Below, in pieces: positions 1-7,798 of a stretch of 64,000 bases of DNA; position 1 is the first letter of the stretch, and each line of letters starts with the position of its first letter. The notes under the pieces are model-generated. The model had not been told where the DNA came from, made no database searches, and saw only the letters and a list, made by a program, of their open reading frames with translations. Both the position numbers and the translations under genes were made by a program. Origin of the DNA: Schlegelella_A sp038241255 (GTDB taxonomy: Bacteria; Pseudomonadota; Gammaproteobacteria; Burkholderiales; Burkholderiaceae_C); NCBI GenBank assembly GCA_038241255.1, contig JBBRFW010000001.1, forward strand, positions 59,343 to 123,342. Direction: 5' to 3'.

Positions 1-823
1 CGCGCGCCGACACGTCCTCGTGCAGTGCCGGCACGGCGACCGTCGCGGCGCCGATCTGCACCGCGCCCTCGCCTCGGCGAAGCGCCGCCTCGAACGGCAG
101 GAAATTCATCGCCGGCGCGCCGATGAAGTCGGCGACGAAGACGCTCGCCGGCCGCTCGTAGACCTCGAGCGGCGCGCCGAGCTGCTCGATCACGCCCTGG
201 TTCATGACCGCGATCGTGTCGGCCATCGCCATCGCTTCCATCTGGTCGTGGGTGACGTAGACGGTCGTCGCCTTCAGCCGGTCATGGAGTGCGCGCAGCT
301 CGCCGCACATCACCTCGCGGAACTCCGAGTCGAGCGCGCCGAGCGGCTCGTCCATCAGGAACGCGAGTGGCTCGCGCACGATGGCGCGGCCGAGGGCGAC
401 GCGCTGGCGGTCGCCGCTCGAGAGGCCGGAGACCGGCTTGCCGAGCAGCTCGGTAATGCGCAGGATGCGCGCCGCCTGCTTGACCCGGGCGTCGATCGCC
501 GTCCGCGCCATCCCTTGCGAGACGAGCGGAAAGGCGATGTTCCTGCGCACGTTCATGTGCGGGTAGAGCGCGAACATCTGGAACACGAAGGCGATGTCGC
601 GCGCCGACGCGCGCTTGAAGCTGACGTCCTCGGCGCCGAGGAAGATCTGTCCCGAGGTCGGCAGCTCGAGGCCGGCGATCATGCGCAGCGTCGTCGTCTT
701 GCCGCATCCCGACGGGCCGAGCAGGCAGAAGAACTCGCCGTCGCGGACGGTGAAGGTCGAATCCTTCACCGCCGTGAAATCGGCAAATGCCTTGTGCAGC
801 TGCTCGACGCGGATCTCGGCCAT
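1..823 (-). CDS. Carbohydrate ABC transporter ATP-binding protein (MalK/UgpC type), 3' end outside window
   Basis: This is the ATPase of an importer, acting on the cytoplasmic face to drive uptake by the permeases encoded just upstream. The visible 274 codons start at the ATG at 823 (protein begins MAEIRVEQLHKAF) and run off the left edge, so the C-terminal regulatory/OB-type domain is largely missing. The Walker A motif GPSGCGKTTT lies near residue 37. The signature is LSSGDRQRVALGRA, with D where most family members have G-G-Q. Walker B is FLMDEPLGALD and the H-loop is in VTHDQMEA. It is the last visible gene of a minus-strand operon with a regulator, binding protein, two permeases and a small membrane protein. 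The family is certain; the sugar is not. Confidence 0.9.
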   Translation of the reverse strand, partial: MAEIRVEQLHKAFADFTAVKDSTFTVRDGEFFCLLGPSGCGKTTTLRMIAGLELPTSGQIFLGAEDVSFKRASARDIAFVFQMFALYPHMNVRRNIAFPLVSQGMARTAIDARVKQAARILRITELLGKPVSGLSSGDRQRVALGRAIVREPLAFLMDEPLGALDSEFREVMCGELRALHDRLKATTVYVTHDQMEAMAMADTIAVMNQGVIEQLGAPLEVYERPASVFVADFIGAPAMNFLPFEAALRRGEGAVQIGAATVAVPALHEDVSAR

Positions 824-835
824 GATGAATCGAGC

Positions 836-1051
836 TCAGTCGGGGAACTTCGAGACGACGATGAACATCGCCGTGCCGAAGAGCGTGGTCGCGAACGACC
901 AGGTGTAGAGCGCCATCGCGAACGGCTGCAGCATCATCGCCAGGCCGATCGTGATGACGAAGCAGGCGAGCATCTCCATCCGGCCGCGGCGCGCCCAGCG
1001 CGGCCAGCGCCGCCCGGCCGGCGCGTCGCTGGTGGCCGCAGGCGTGGTCAT
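836..1051 (-). CDS. Small two-helix membrane protein in the ABC transporter operon
   Basis: This 71-residue protein has a charged, Pro/Arg-rich first 25 residues followed by two hydrophobic stretches (about residues 28-45 and 50-66), so it should sit in the inner membrane. The ATG at 1051 overlaps the stop of the upstream permease gene (1048-1050) as ATGA, and the ATPase begins 12 bases after its stop, so all three are translationally linked. I recognise no named domain. Its position inside the transporter operon suggests an accessory subunit, or a factor for assembling or stabilising the importer, but that is inference from context only. Confidence 0.7.
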   Translation of the reverse strand: MTTPAATSDAPAGRRWPRWARRGRMEMLACFVITIGLAMMLQPFAMALYTWSFATTLFGTAMFIVVSKFPD

Positions 1052-2004
1052 TTGCGCACCGCGCCGAAGGTGATGCCACGCAGCAGGTGCTTCCTCAGCA
1101 GCACGGTGAAGAACAGGATCGGCAGCAGGAACAGCGTCGTCCCGGCGGCGACCGCCGGCCAGTCCTGGCCGCCCTCGCCGATGATGATCGGGATGAAGGG
1201 CGGTGCGGTCTGCGCCGTCCCCGAAGTCAGCAGCACCGCGAACGCGTACTCGTTCCAGGCGAAGATGAGGCAGAAGATCGCGGTCGCGACGATCCCCGTC
1301 GTCGCCTGCGGCAGTACCACCTTCCGGAACGCCTGCAGCCGCGTGTAGCCGTCGACCATCGCCGCTTCCTCGTACTCGCGCGGGATCTCGTCGATGAAGC
1401 CCTTCAGCAGCCAGACGGCGAGCGAGACGTTGACGGCGCTGTAGAGCAGGATCATGCCGAGGCGCGTGTCCGAGAGTCCGAGCTCGCGGTAAATCAGGTA
1501 GATCGGAATCGCCACTGCGATCGGCGGCATCATCCGCGTCGACAGGATGAAGAACAGCATGTCGTCCTTGAGCGGCACCTTGAAGCGCGAGAACGCGTAA
1601 GCCGCCATGACGCCGAAGCCGACCGAGAGCACGGTCGAGCCGAAGGCGATGATCAGCGAGTTGACGAAGCGCGGCACGAAGTTCGAAGGCCCGGCGACGA
1701 CCATGTTGGCGTTGCGCGCGACCCGGTCGCAGGTGTCCACGGCGGGCGGCAGCGCCGCGATGTACTCGGGCGTCTGCCGCGAGCGCGTCGTGAACAGGTT
1801 GCAGTAGCCCTCCGCCGACGGCGTGAACAGGATCTTGGGCGGATAGCTGATCGAGTCGGGCGGCGTCTTCAAGCCGGTGAGGACGATCCAGGCGAGCGGC
1901 ACGATCGTGATCAGCGCGTAGAGCGCGACCAGCACGCCGGCCACGAGGCGCGTGCGACCGCTCGGCTCGACGACCGAGTGGGCGGTGCTGATGCCTAGGC
2001 GCAT
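1048..2004 (-). CDS. Carbohydrate ABC transporter permease (MalG type)
   Basis: This is one of two inner-membrane permease subunits of a carbohydrate importer (318 aa). About six hydrophobic segments are visible, including an N-terminal one near residues 20-40. The cytoplasmic EAA loop that contacts the ATPase reads EEAAMVDGYTRLQAFRKVVLP near residues 212-232. The large loop between the first two helices (residues about 45-105) suits MalG-type subunits. The ATG at 2004 has a GAGG ribosome site and lies 7 bases after the stop of the other permease gene. The 3' end overlaps the small membrane gene. Confidence 0.92.
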   Translation of the reverse strand: MRLGISTAHSVVEPSGRTRLVAGVLVALYALITIVPLAWIVLTGLKTPPDSISYPPKILFTPSAEGYCNLFTTRSRQTPEYIAALPPAVDTCDRVARNANMVVAGPSNFVPRFVNSLIIAFGSTVLSVGFGVMAAYAFSRFKVPLKDDMLFFILSTRMMPPIAVAIPIYLIYRELGLSDTRLGMILLYSAVNVSLAVWLLKGFIDEIPREYEEAAMVDGYTRLQAFRKVVLPQATTGIVATAIFCLIFAWNEYAFAVLLTSGTAQTAPPFIPIIIGEGGQDWPAVAAGTTLFLLPILFFTVLLRKHLLRGITFGAVRK

Positions 2005-2011
2005 GCCGGCC

Positions 2012-2962
2012 TCATCGGTTCTTCACGTGGTTGAGGGCCTTGACGTAGATGTTCGCCAGGCCGAACACCGCGACGAAAATGATGATCGCGAACGCCGACG
2101 AATAGCCGGTGCGCCACTTCTCGAAGGCTTCGCGCTTGAGCGTGATCGAGGCGAGCTCGGTCGCTGAGCCCGGCCCGCCCGAAGTCAGGAGGTTGACCAT
2201 GTCGAACATCTTGAAGTTCTCGATGCCGCGAAAGAGCACCGCGAGCATCACGAATGGCAGCACCATCGGCAGCGTGATCGACCAGAACTGGCGCCACTTC
2301 GACGCCCGGTCGACCTCCGCGGCCTCGTAGATGTAGTCGGGGATCGAACGCAGGCCCGCGAGGCAGATCAGCATCACGTACGGGGTCCACATCCAGGTGT
2401 CGACGATCACGATCGCCCACGGCGCGAGCCGCACCGAGCCGATCATCTCGAACGACGACGGCGGCACGCCGGTCAGGAACGACACGGCGTAGTTGAAGAG
2501 TCCCGTCTGCGGCTGGTAGAGGAAAGCCCAGAAGTTGCCGACCACCGCGGGCGACAGCATCATCGGGATCAGGATCATCGTCGTCCAGAAGCCGTGGCCG
2601 CGGAACTTGCGGTCGATCAGGTAGGCGAGCGCGAAGCCGATCAGCGTCTCGAGCACGATCGTCCAGAACAGGAAGTGCGCCGTCGCCTGCATCGCCAGCC
2701 AGATGTCGGGATCGGTGAGCACCGAGACGTAGTTGTCGATGCCGACGCCGAGCACGGTCGCGTTTGGACGGTTGGCGCGGTAGTTGGTGAACGACAGGCG
2801 GATCGTCCAGATCAGCGGGAAGATGTTGATCGCCAGCAGCAGCATCGTCGGGCCGATGAAGACCCAGGCGATCGCCCGGTCGGAGAGGCCGCGCATGCGG
2901 GTCGCCAGCGCCGGGGGCGTGGCCTGGGCGGCGCGGGCGACGAGGTTGGCGGGAATCGACAT
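2012..2962 (-). CDS. Carbohydrate ABC transporter permease (MalF type)
   Basis: This is the second permease subunit, with about six membrane helices and an EAA loop (YEAAEVDRASKWRQFWSITL) in its C-terminal half. I start it at the ATG at 2962 (MSIPANLV), giving 316 aa. A GTG at 3037 would overlap the binding-protein stop, but the 25 extra codons would be translated from a GC-rich inverted repeat and are Pro/Ser/Arg-rich, unlike the family. Against 2962, no close Shine-Dalgarno is visible there; the GGGAGGGAG of the hairpin arm lies about 19 bases upstream. The downstream permease gene follows after 7 bases. Confidence 0.9.
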   Translation of the reverse strand: MSIPANLVARAAQATPPALATRMRGLSDRAIAWVFIGPTMLLLAINIFPLIWTIRLSFTNYRANRPNATVLGVGIDNYVSVLTDPDIWLAMQATAHFLFWTIVLETLIGFALAYLIDRKFRGHGFWTTMILIPMMLSPAVVGNFWAFLYQPQTGLFNYAVSFLTGVPPSSFEMIGSVRLAPWAIVIVDTWMWTPYVMLICLAGLRSIPDYIYEAAEVDRASKWRQFWSITLPMVLPFVMLAVLFRGIENFKMFDMVNLLTSGGPGSATELASITLKREAFEKWRTGYSSAFAIIIFVAVFGLANIYVKALNHVKNR

Positions 2963-2983
2963 GGGTTGCGCGTCGCTGTCTCC

Positions 2984-3013
2984 CTCCCCGCGCTTCGGCG
3001 GAGAGGGAGGGTC
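2984..3013 (-). terminator. Intercistronic hairpin between binding-protein and permease genes
   Basis: CCCTCCC (2984-2990) is complementary to GGGAGGG (3007-3013), with a GC-rich 16-base loop. It lies between the binding-protein stop and the likely permease start. Such hairpins after binding-protein genes commonly stop part of transcription or protect the upstream mRNA, so that binding protein is made in excess. No U-tract is seen, so mRNA protection is at least as likely as termination. Confidence 0.45.
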
Positions 3014-3033
3014 GTGGGACGGGGGAGCGCCCG

Positions 3034-4374
3034 TCACTTCATCTTGCCGTCTTCCTTGAACACCTTCTTCCAGTCGACTACGAGGCCGTCGAGCGCTTCC
3101 TTCGCCGTTCCCTTGTCGGCGACGACGTAGTCGTGGACGCGCTTCTGCATCGCCAGCAGCAATTGCGCGTACGACGGCTCAGCCCAGAAGTCGACGACCA
3201 TTCCCATCGAGTCGAGGAACGGCTGCGCGAACGGCGAGCTCGTCGGGTAGCCGGGATCGTTGAGCACCGCCTTGGCGGCCGACGAGCCGCCTAGGGCCTG
3301 CCACTTCTTCTGCACGTCGGGGTTGGCGAACCACTTGATGTACTGCAGCGATTCGTTCCGGTGCGTCGAGTACGCGACCACCGAGATGCCCTGACCGCCG
3401 AGCTGGACGCCCTTGCCCTTGTCGGACGGGTTGACGAAGAAGCCGATCTTGTCGCCGCCGACGTTCGGGTCCTTGTAGAGGCCCGGGAAGAAGGCAAACC
3501 AGTTCATCATCATCGCGACCTGGCCCGACTTGAACGCGTCGAGCCCTTCGCCCATGTAGGCGTTGGTGAGGCCGGGCGGCGTGCTTCCCTTGTAAAGCGC
3601 CTTATAGAACTCGAGGCCCTTGACAGCGTCGGCGGAGTTGACGAAGCCGTCCATCGCGTACGGCTTCTTCGGATCCTCGTATTTGAAGCCCATCGGGTAG
3701 AGGACGTTGGTGACGCCCATCGTGATGCCTTCGGAGCCGCGCTCGGTGAAGAGATACGTGCCGTAGACCTTCTTGCCGTCGATCATGCGGCCCTGGAAGA
3801 ACTCTGAGACCTGCTTGAACTCGGTCCAGGTCTTCGGCGGCGCCAGATCGCGATTGAACTTCTTCTTGAACTCGGCCTGCAGCTCGGGCTTGGCGAACCA
3901 GTCCTTGCGATAGGTCCAGCCGACCGCGTCGGCCATCGCCGGCAGCGCCCAGTAGTTCGGCGAGTTTTTCGGCCACTCGGCGTAGCCGACGACGGTCGCC
4001 GGCGCGAAGTCGGTCATCTTGATGCCTTCCTTCGCGAAGAAGTCATTCAGCTTGACGTAGTGGCCGTTCTCGGCCGAGCCACCGATCCACTGGCTGTCGC
4101 CGATGATGAGGTCGCACAGCTTGCCCTTCGAGTTGAGCTCGTTGAGCATGCGGTCGGCGAAGTTCGTCCACGGCACGAACTCGAACTTCATCTTGATGTT
4201 CGTCTTCGCGGTGAAGTCCTTCGACAGCTCGACCAGGGCGTTCGCCGGGTCCCAGGCGGCCCAGCAGAGCGTGATCGTCTTGTCCTGCGCGCTGGCCGTG
4301 GTGGGAACCAGGCCGAGCGCGGCAACTGCAGCGAGGGTGAGCACCCCCGGCAGCATCTTCGATATCGATTTCAT
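3034..4374 (-). CDS. Extracellular solute-binding protein, family 1 (carbohydrate ABC transporter)
   Basis: This is the periplasmic receptor that delivers a sugar or sugar-like solute to the two permeases encoded downstream. The ATG at 4374 has GGAG eight bases upstream, and 446 aa is normal for family-1 binding proteins. Residues 1-27 form a signal peptide (a positive start MKSISKM, a hydrophobic core, then ASAQ as cleavage region). The mature part starts DKTITLCWAAW and shows the usual two-lobe features, including LIIGDSQWIGG and FKSGQVAMMMNW. The regulator gene lies 47 bases upstream on the same strand. The ligand cannot be read from sequence. Confidence 0.92.
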   Translation of the reverse strand: MKSISKMLPGVLTLAAVAALGLVPTTASAQDKTITLCWAAWDPANALVELSKDFTAKTNIKMKFEFVPWTNFADRMLNELNSKGKLCDLIIGDSQWIGGSAENGHYVKLNDFFAKEGIKMTDFAPATVVGYAEWPKNSPNYWALPAMADAVGWTYRKDWFAKPELQAEFKKKFNRDLAPPKTWTEFKQVSEFFQGRMIDGKKVYGTYLFTERGSEGITMGVTNVLYPMGFKYEDPKKPYAMDGFVNSADAVKGLEFYKALYKGSTPPGLTNAYMGEGLDAFKSGQVAMMMNWFAFFPGLYKDPNVGGDKIGFFVNPSDKGKGVQLGGQGISVVAYSTHRNESLQYIKWFANPDVQKKWQALGGSSAAKAVLNDPGYPTSSPFAQPFLDSMGMVVDFWAEPSYAQLLLAMQKRVHDYVVADKGTAKEALDGLVVDWKKVFKEDGKMK

Positions 4375-4421
4375 GAGGCTGTCTCCGACAGAGGTTGATG
4401 ATTCAGGGACACACCGGGCGG

Positions 4422-5453
4422 TCAATGGAGGTTCTCGGCCGTCAGGATCTCGACGCGCGGCTGCACCACGTTGAGTGCTCCACGAACGTTCTCGCAAAGC
4501 GCGCGCAGGACTCGCGCCGCCGTCAACACGCAGTAATGGATGTCCTGATGGAGGACATACGAGAAGGCGCCCGCGCTGAGCAGCGAGCGATGCTCTTCGG
4601 TCAGGTCGTGGACAGCGACGCCCACCTGGGTGGCGAGGCCGGCGGCCTTGAGCCCGCGCGCGACCCCCGCGCTGCCCGAGCCGACGTTGTAGATGCCGGC
4701 GAGACGACCGAGGTCGACGTCGTCGCCGAGGAAGCGCAGCAGCGCCTCACAGGCGCCGTCGTCGTCGGCCGGCAGATCGGGTGTTCGGACCGTCTTCACG
4801 GCCGGGAAGCGCTCCTCGATCACCTGCGCGAAACCGATTCGCCTTTCGATCTCGGCCGAGAGACGCGTCGCCTGCGACGAGAGCAGCAACGTGTCCCTCC
4901 CTTCGGCGCCGGCCATGCGCGCGAGCAGCAAGGCGGCTGTCCGTCCGGCGGCGCGGTTGTCGGCGCCGACCGAGGTGGACCGCATAGACCCGGCGACGTC
5001 GGAGAAGAGCGTCACGACATGAACGCCCGAGCGGACCAGCTCGTTGATCGCCAGCTTGATCGGCGGCAGATCGGGCGCGAGCAGCGCGATGCCCTGACAA
5101 CCAGCCACCTCGGCCAACTCAGCGCCAAAGCGAGCCGGGTCGGCGGCATCAATGCGGTGCGTGACCTCGGTGATGTGGCTGTGGCGAAAGTCAGGCGCGG
5201 CCTGAGCGATCTGACGATCGAGCAGGCCGAGGAAGGGCGAGTCCTCTGCCGGCAGCACGAATCCGAAGCGGAAGTTTTCCCCGCGGCGGGGCCGGCCCGG
5301 CTGCTGCGGCGTCCCGAGATCCGAGACGGCCCGCAGCACGCGCTGTACGGTCTCTACATTGACGCCAGGCCGGCGGTTGAGCACCCGGTCCACCGTCGCA
5401 GTGCCGACCCCGGCGATGCGGGCGATCTCGGCGATTGTGGGAGTCGACGGCAT
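4422..5453 (-). CDS. LacI-family transcriptional regulator
   Basis: This is a DNA-binding repressor with a sugar-binding core that probably controls the transporter genes following it on the same strand. The N-terminal helix-turn-helix (TIAEIARIAGVGTATVDRVL, residues about 5-24) and hinge helix region are typical of LacI. The remainder is a periplasmic-binding-protein-like ligand domain (RFGFVLPAEDSPFLG onward). The ATG at 5453 gives 343 aa; a TTG at 5468 would add five residues. Since it is the first gene of the apparent operon, it probably represses its own transcription. A candidate operator lies at 5475-5483. The effector is unknown. Confidence 0.93.
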   Translation of the reverse strand: MPSTPTIAEIARIAGVGTATVDRVLNRRPGVNVETVQRVLRAVSDLGTPQQPGRPRRGENFRFGFVLPAEDSPFLGLLDRQIAQAAPDFRHSHITEVTHRIDAADPARFGAELAEVAGCQGIALLAPDLPPIKLAINELVRSGVHVVTLFSDVAGSMRSTSVGADNRAAGRTAALLLARMAGAEGRDTLLLSSQATRLSAEIERRIGFAQVIEERFPAVKTVRTPDLPADDDGACEALLRFLGDDVDLGRLAGIYNVGSGSAGVARGLKAAGLATQVGVAVHDLTEEHRSLLSAGAFSYVLHQDIHYCVLTAARVLRALCENVRGALNVVQPRVEILTAENLH

Positions 5454-5474
5454 GGAACAAACGTGCAATTGATG

Positions 5475-5489
5475 CCGTTACGGTATTTA
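5475..5489 (-). promoter_or_regulatory. Candidate promoter -10 and operator for the lacI-transporter operon
   Basis: On the minus strand a TAAATA box (5484-5489) is followed at once by the palindrome CCGTTACGG (5475-5483). A repressor bound there would cover the expected transcription start. The flanks 5469-5520 are strikingly AT-rich for this genome and carry a second inverted pair, TTGATG (5469-5474) and CATCAA (5490-5495). The assignment as LacI-type operator is inference. Confidence 0.35.
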
Positions 5490-5499
5490 CATCAATAAT

Positions 5500-5689
5500 T
5501 AAATCAATCAGGGTTTACGGGTAGTGCGAGGACCAGAACCTTAATCACGAGAAGGCGCGAGAAAGCGCTGAGCCCTCCGATGGGTAGCAGCGCGATGCCC
5601 CGGGACGTAGGCTTCAGCCGACGCTGTGCACCGACATCGACGACTCAGCCAGCACACAGCCGCGCGCTGCGGCGCCGAATACCGCCAGG
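5500..5689. other. Non-coding stretch upstream of the lacI operon
   Basis: After the AT-rich promoter region I see no gene supported by a ribosome site or a recognisable family. Short open frames exist on both strands but are Arg/Pro/Ser-rich and look like GC artefacts. Part of it may be further decayed transposon sequence continuous with the remnant at 5690-5945. Confidence 0.4.
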
Positions 5690-5945
5690 AACTGGGGAGC
5701 CCGCGCCGCCCGCCCAGGCCATCAAGCTGTCGAGCTCGAGGCAAGCTGCGCGCACCATCGACCGGTGCGACTAAGCTGGGGCAAGCTGCTCAAGCGCGTC
5801 ACATGGAGCATTGCCCAATTGCGGTGGCCAGCTAAAGATCATCGCGGCGATCCTCGAACAGCCGGTGATCGAAACGGTCCTCACGCGCTGGGGCCAGCAG
5901 CCCGGGCGCCGCCGCGTCGCGCCAGCCCGTGGGTCGCGGCGTTCA
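5690..5945 (+). pseudogene. IS91-family-type transposase, C-terminal remnant
   Basis: Pieces of the C-terminal end typical of IS91/IS801-type transposases appear in shifted frames: PPAQAIKLSSSRQAARTIDR (about 5715-5764), then LSWGKLLKRV (about 5771-5800), then PNCGGQLKIIAAILEQPVIE (about 5812-5871), ending near PARG. The family pattern is roughly W-A-K-L-L-K-R-V-F-D-(6)-C-P-x-C-G-G-x-L-K. Here about four codons after KRV are missing, and the C-P-N-C stretch has lost one C (TGCCCAATTGC instead of TGCCCCAATTGC), so the frame is broken at least twice. The N-terminal catalytic part is absent and no element ends were identified. Limits are approximate. Confidence 0.65.
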
Positions 5946-6034
5946 TCGCATCGTTCCGTGAAATTCGAATTGGACGATGCTCCAGCGCCGGCGCGATCCC
6001 TGCTGCCTTGTCGCCCTGGGCGCTCACGGCCTGC

Positions 6035-6063
6035 TTGACAGTCCGCAATCTGTGCGTTACCGT
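6035..6063 (+). promoter_or_regulatory. Candidate sigma-70 promoter of the arsR cassette
   Basis: TTGACA (6035-6040) is a perfect -35 box. At 17 bases spacing lies TACCGT (6058-6063), a weak -10. Transcription would begin around 6070, just where the palindrome 6073-6086 starts, which suits autorepression by ArsR. Confidence 0.5.
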
Positions 6064-6072
6064 TCGGCTACG

Positions 6073-6086
6073 TAACCGATCGGTTA
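6073..6086. promoter_or_regulatory. Perfect 14-bp palindrome, probable ArsR operator
   Basis: TAACCGATCGGTTA is a perfect inverted repeat 31 bases before the arsR start and directly downstream of a TTGACA promoter. A homodimeric winged-helix repressor encoded by the next gene is the natural ligand (inference). Confidence 0.6.
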
Positions 6087-6116
6087 TTTACTATTCGACG
6101 GAAGTGCGCGTCCCAG

Positions 6117-6491
6117 ATGCCCGACACCCTGAGCCTGACCTTCTCCGCTCTCGCCGACCCGACGCGCCGCGCCATCCTTGCCCGTCTGGCTTCCGGCGAA
6201 GCGGTCGTCAAGGACCTGGCCGAGCCGTTCGCCATGAGCTCGCCGGCGGTCTCCAAACACCTGCGCGTGCTCGAGCGCGCCGGCCTCGTCGAGCGCGGCC
6301 GCGAAGCGCAGTGGCGGCCGCGCCGCCTCGTTGCCCAGCCGTTGGCTGAAGCCGACTCCTGGCTGCAGTCGTACCGGCCGTTCTGGGAAGAGCGCTTCGA
6401 CCGCATGGATGTCGTGCTGAAGCGCTTGAAGTCGGGTGCGAAGAAAGGCAGGCCTGCCAAACCACCCCTCAAGAAAGGGAAATCGCCATGA
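6117..6491 (+). CDS. ArsR-family winged-helix transcriptional regulator
   Basis: This 124-aa repressor has the standard ArsR helix-turn-helix: LADPTRRAILARLASGE (residues about 11-27), then the recognition region MSSPAVSKHLRVLERAGLV (residues about 41-59). No CxC metal motif of the SmtB/ArsR metal sensors is present, so it belongs to the subgroup typically coupled to SRPBCC genes rather than to metal resistance. The C-terminus is a Lys/Pro-rich tail. Its stop overlaps the next start (ATGA at 6488-6491), so the two proteins are co-translated. The palindrome at 6073-6086 points to autoregulation. Confidence 0.92.
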   Translation: MPDTLSLTFSALADPTRRAILARLASGEAVVKDLAEPFAMSSPAVSKHLRVLERAGLVERGREAQWRPRRLVAQPLAEADSWLQSYRPFWEERFDRMDVVLKRLKSGAKKGRPAKPPLKKGKSP

Positions 6492-6991
6492 GACAAACGC
6501 ACGCCCGCGCCGCGAACCTCAGCCCGCCACGCGGCACGCCGGGCGACGATGCTCTCGTGCTCACCCGCGTGTTCGACGCTCCGCCCGAAACCGTGTTCTC
6601 GCTGTGGTCGGACCCGGCCCACGTCGCGCAGTGGTGGCAGCCCGACGGCTACACCACACCGGTGTTCACGATGGACTTCCGCGTCGGCGGCGCCTTTCGC
6701 TACTGCATCGTCTCGGCCGCCGGCCGGGAAGGCTGGGCGCAGGGCCAATATCGCGTGATCGACGCGCCGCACCGCATCGTGATGACCTTCCGGTGGAACA
6801 GCGGCGACCCGGCCCACGACCGCGAGACCCTGATCACGGTCACCTTCGCGCCCGAAGGCGACGCCGCGACCTTGATGACCTTTCGACAGGCGCCGTTCGA
6901 CAGCGACGCTGCTCGCCACAGCCATGGCCAAGGCTGGGGCCAGGTGCTCGATTCCTTCGGCCGCTTCCTCGTTTCCAGGAGTTCGACATGA
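6488..6991 (+). CDS. SRPBCC / AHSA1-like domain protein
   Basis: This 167-aa protein is a START-like hydrophobic-pocket protein of the AHSA1 group, which is commonly paired with ArsR regulators. Hallmarks are LTRVFDAPPETVFSLWSDP (about residues 25-43), the QWWQPDG turn, GGAFRYCI and the C-terminal helix GWGQVLDSFGRFL. The pocket probably binds a small hydrophobic ligand; none is known. It overlaps arsR by 4 bases upstream and the GST gene by 4 bases downstream, so all three are made from one transcript in linked fashion. Confidence 0.88.
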   Translation: MRQTHARAANLSPPRGTPGDDALVLTRVFDAPPETVFSLWSDPAHVAQWWQPDGYTTPVFTMDFRVGGAFRYCIVSAAGREGWAQGQYRVIDAPHRIVMTFRWNSGDPAHDRETLITVTFAPEGDAATLMTFRQAPFDSDAARHSHGQGWGQVLDSFGRFLVSRSST

Positions 6992-7647
6992 GCGACATCA
7001 CCGTCACCGCCTTTCGCTGGGTACCGCCCTTTGCCCAGGGCCTCGTGCGCGACCTGCGCGTGCGTTGGGCGCTCGAAGAGGCCGGCCTCGCGTACGAAGA
7101 ACGGCTCATCGGGCCGGAGGACCAGTCCACGGCGGCCTACCGACAACGGCAACCGTTCGGTCAGGTGCCGGTGCTCGAACAGGGCGGGCTGGCGATTTTC
7201 GAATCGGGTGCGATCGTGCTGCACATCGCGGAGCAGTCGCCCGGCCTGCTGCCGGTGCAACGGGAGGCTCGGCTGCGTGCGCGCACATGGATGTTCGCGG
7301 CGCTCAGCACTATCGAGCCGCCGATCCTCGCCCTCAATTCACTCGGCATGAAGGCGCCGGCCAGCGACGGCGTGGTGCAGGTGCGCGACCAAGTCGCCGG
7401 CCGGGTCGACCAGCGGCTCGACAGCCTGGCCGCGTTCCTCGACGGCAAGCAACACCTCGAAGGCGACTTCAGTGCCGCCGACCTGCTGATGACAACCGTG
7501 CTACGGGTCCTGCGCGAGACCGACCGCGTCGCGTCGCGGGCCGTGCTGCGCGACTACCAGGCGAGCTGCGAGGCGCGGCCCGCGTTCCAGCGCGCGCTCG
7601 AAGCGCAGATGAGCACCTTCGCGAAGCACGCGCCGGCCGCCGTCTGA
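6988..7647 (+). CDS. Glutathione S-transferase family protein
   Basis: This 219-aa soluble protein has a thioredoxin-fold N-terminal half (residues 1-80). It contains the glutathione-contact segment GQVPVLEQGGLAIFESGAI with the conserved cis-Pro after V and the E-S pair. An all-helical C-terminal half includes FSAADLLMTTVLR. The ATG at 6988 overlaps the preceding stop. As third member of the ArsR-SRPBCC-GST unit it may detoxify or conjugate the ligand sensed by the other two, but that is inference. No catalytic Ser/Cys can be assigned with certainty. Confidence 0.88.
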   Translation: MSDITVTAFRWVPPFAQGLVRDLRVRWALEEAGLAYEERLIGPEDQSTAAYRQRQPFGQVPVLEQGGLAIFESGAIVLHIAEQSPGLLPVQREARLRARTWMFAALSTIEPPILALNSLGMKAPASDGVVQVRDQVAGRVDQRLDSLAAFLDGKQHLEGDFSAADLLMTTVLRVLRETDRVASRAVLRDYQASCEARPAFQRALEAQMSTFAKHAPAAV

Positions 7648-7798
7648 GTCGGCGCCGCATGTGCGCGGGCGCGCCAGCCGCGCCGGATTCACGACGATCT
7701 TGTTACTCCCCGCAGCACCGGCGCCTGGCTAGAGTGGCCTTCAGCGCGCACCCGCCGAGAGTGCCCTGTTCGTTCATAAACCCGGAGATTCACACGCC

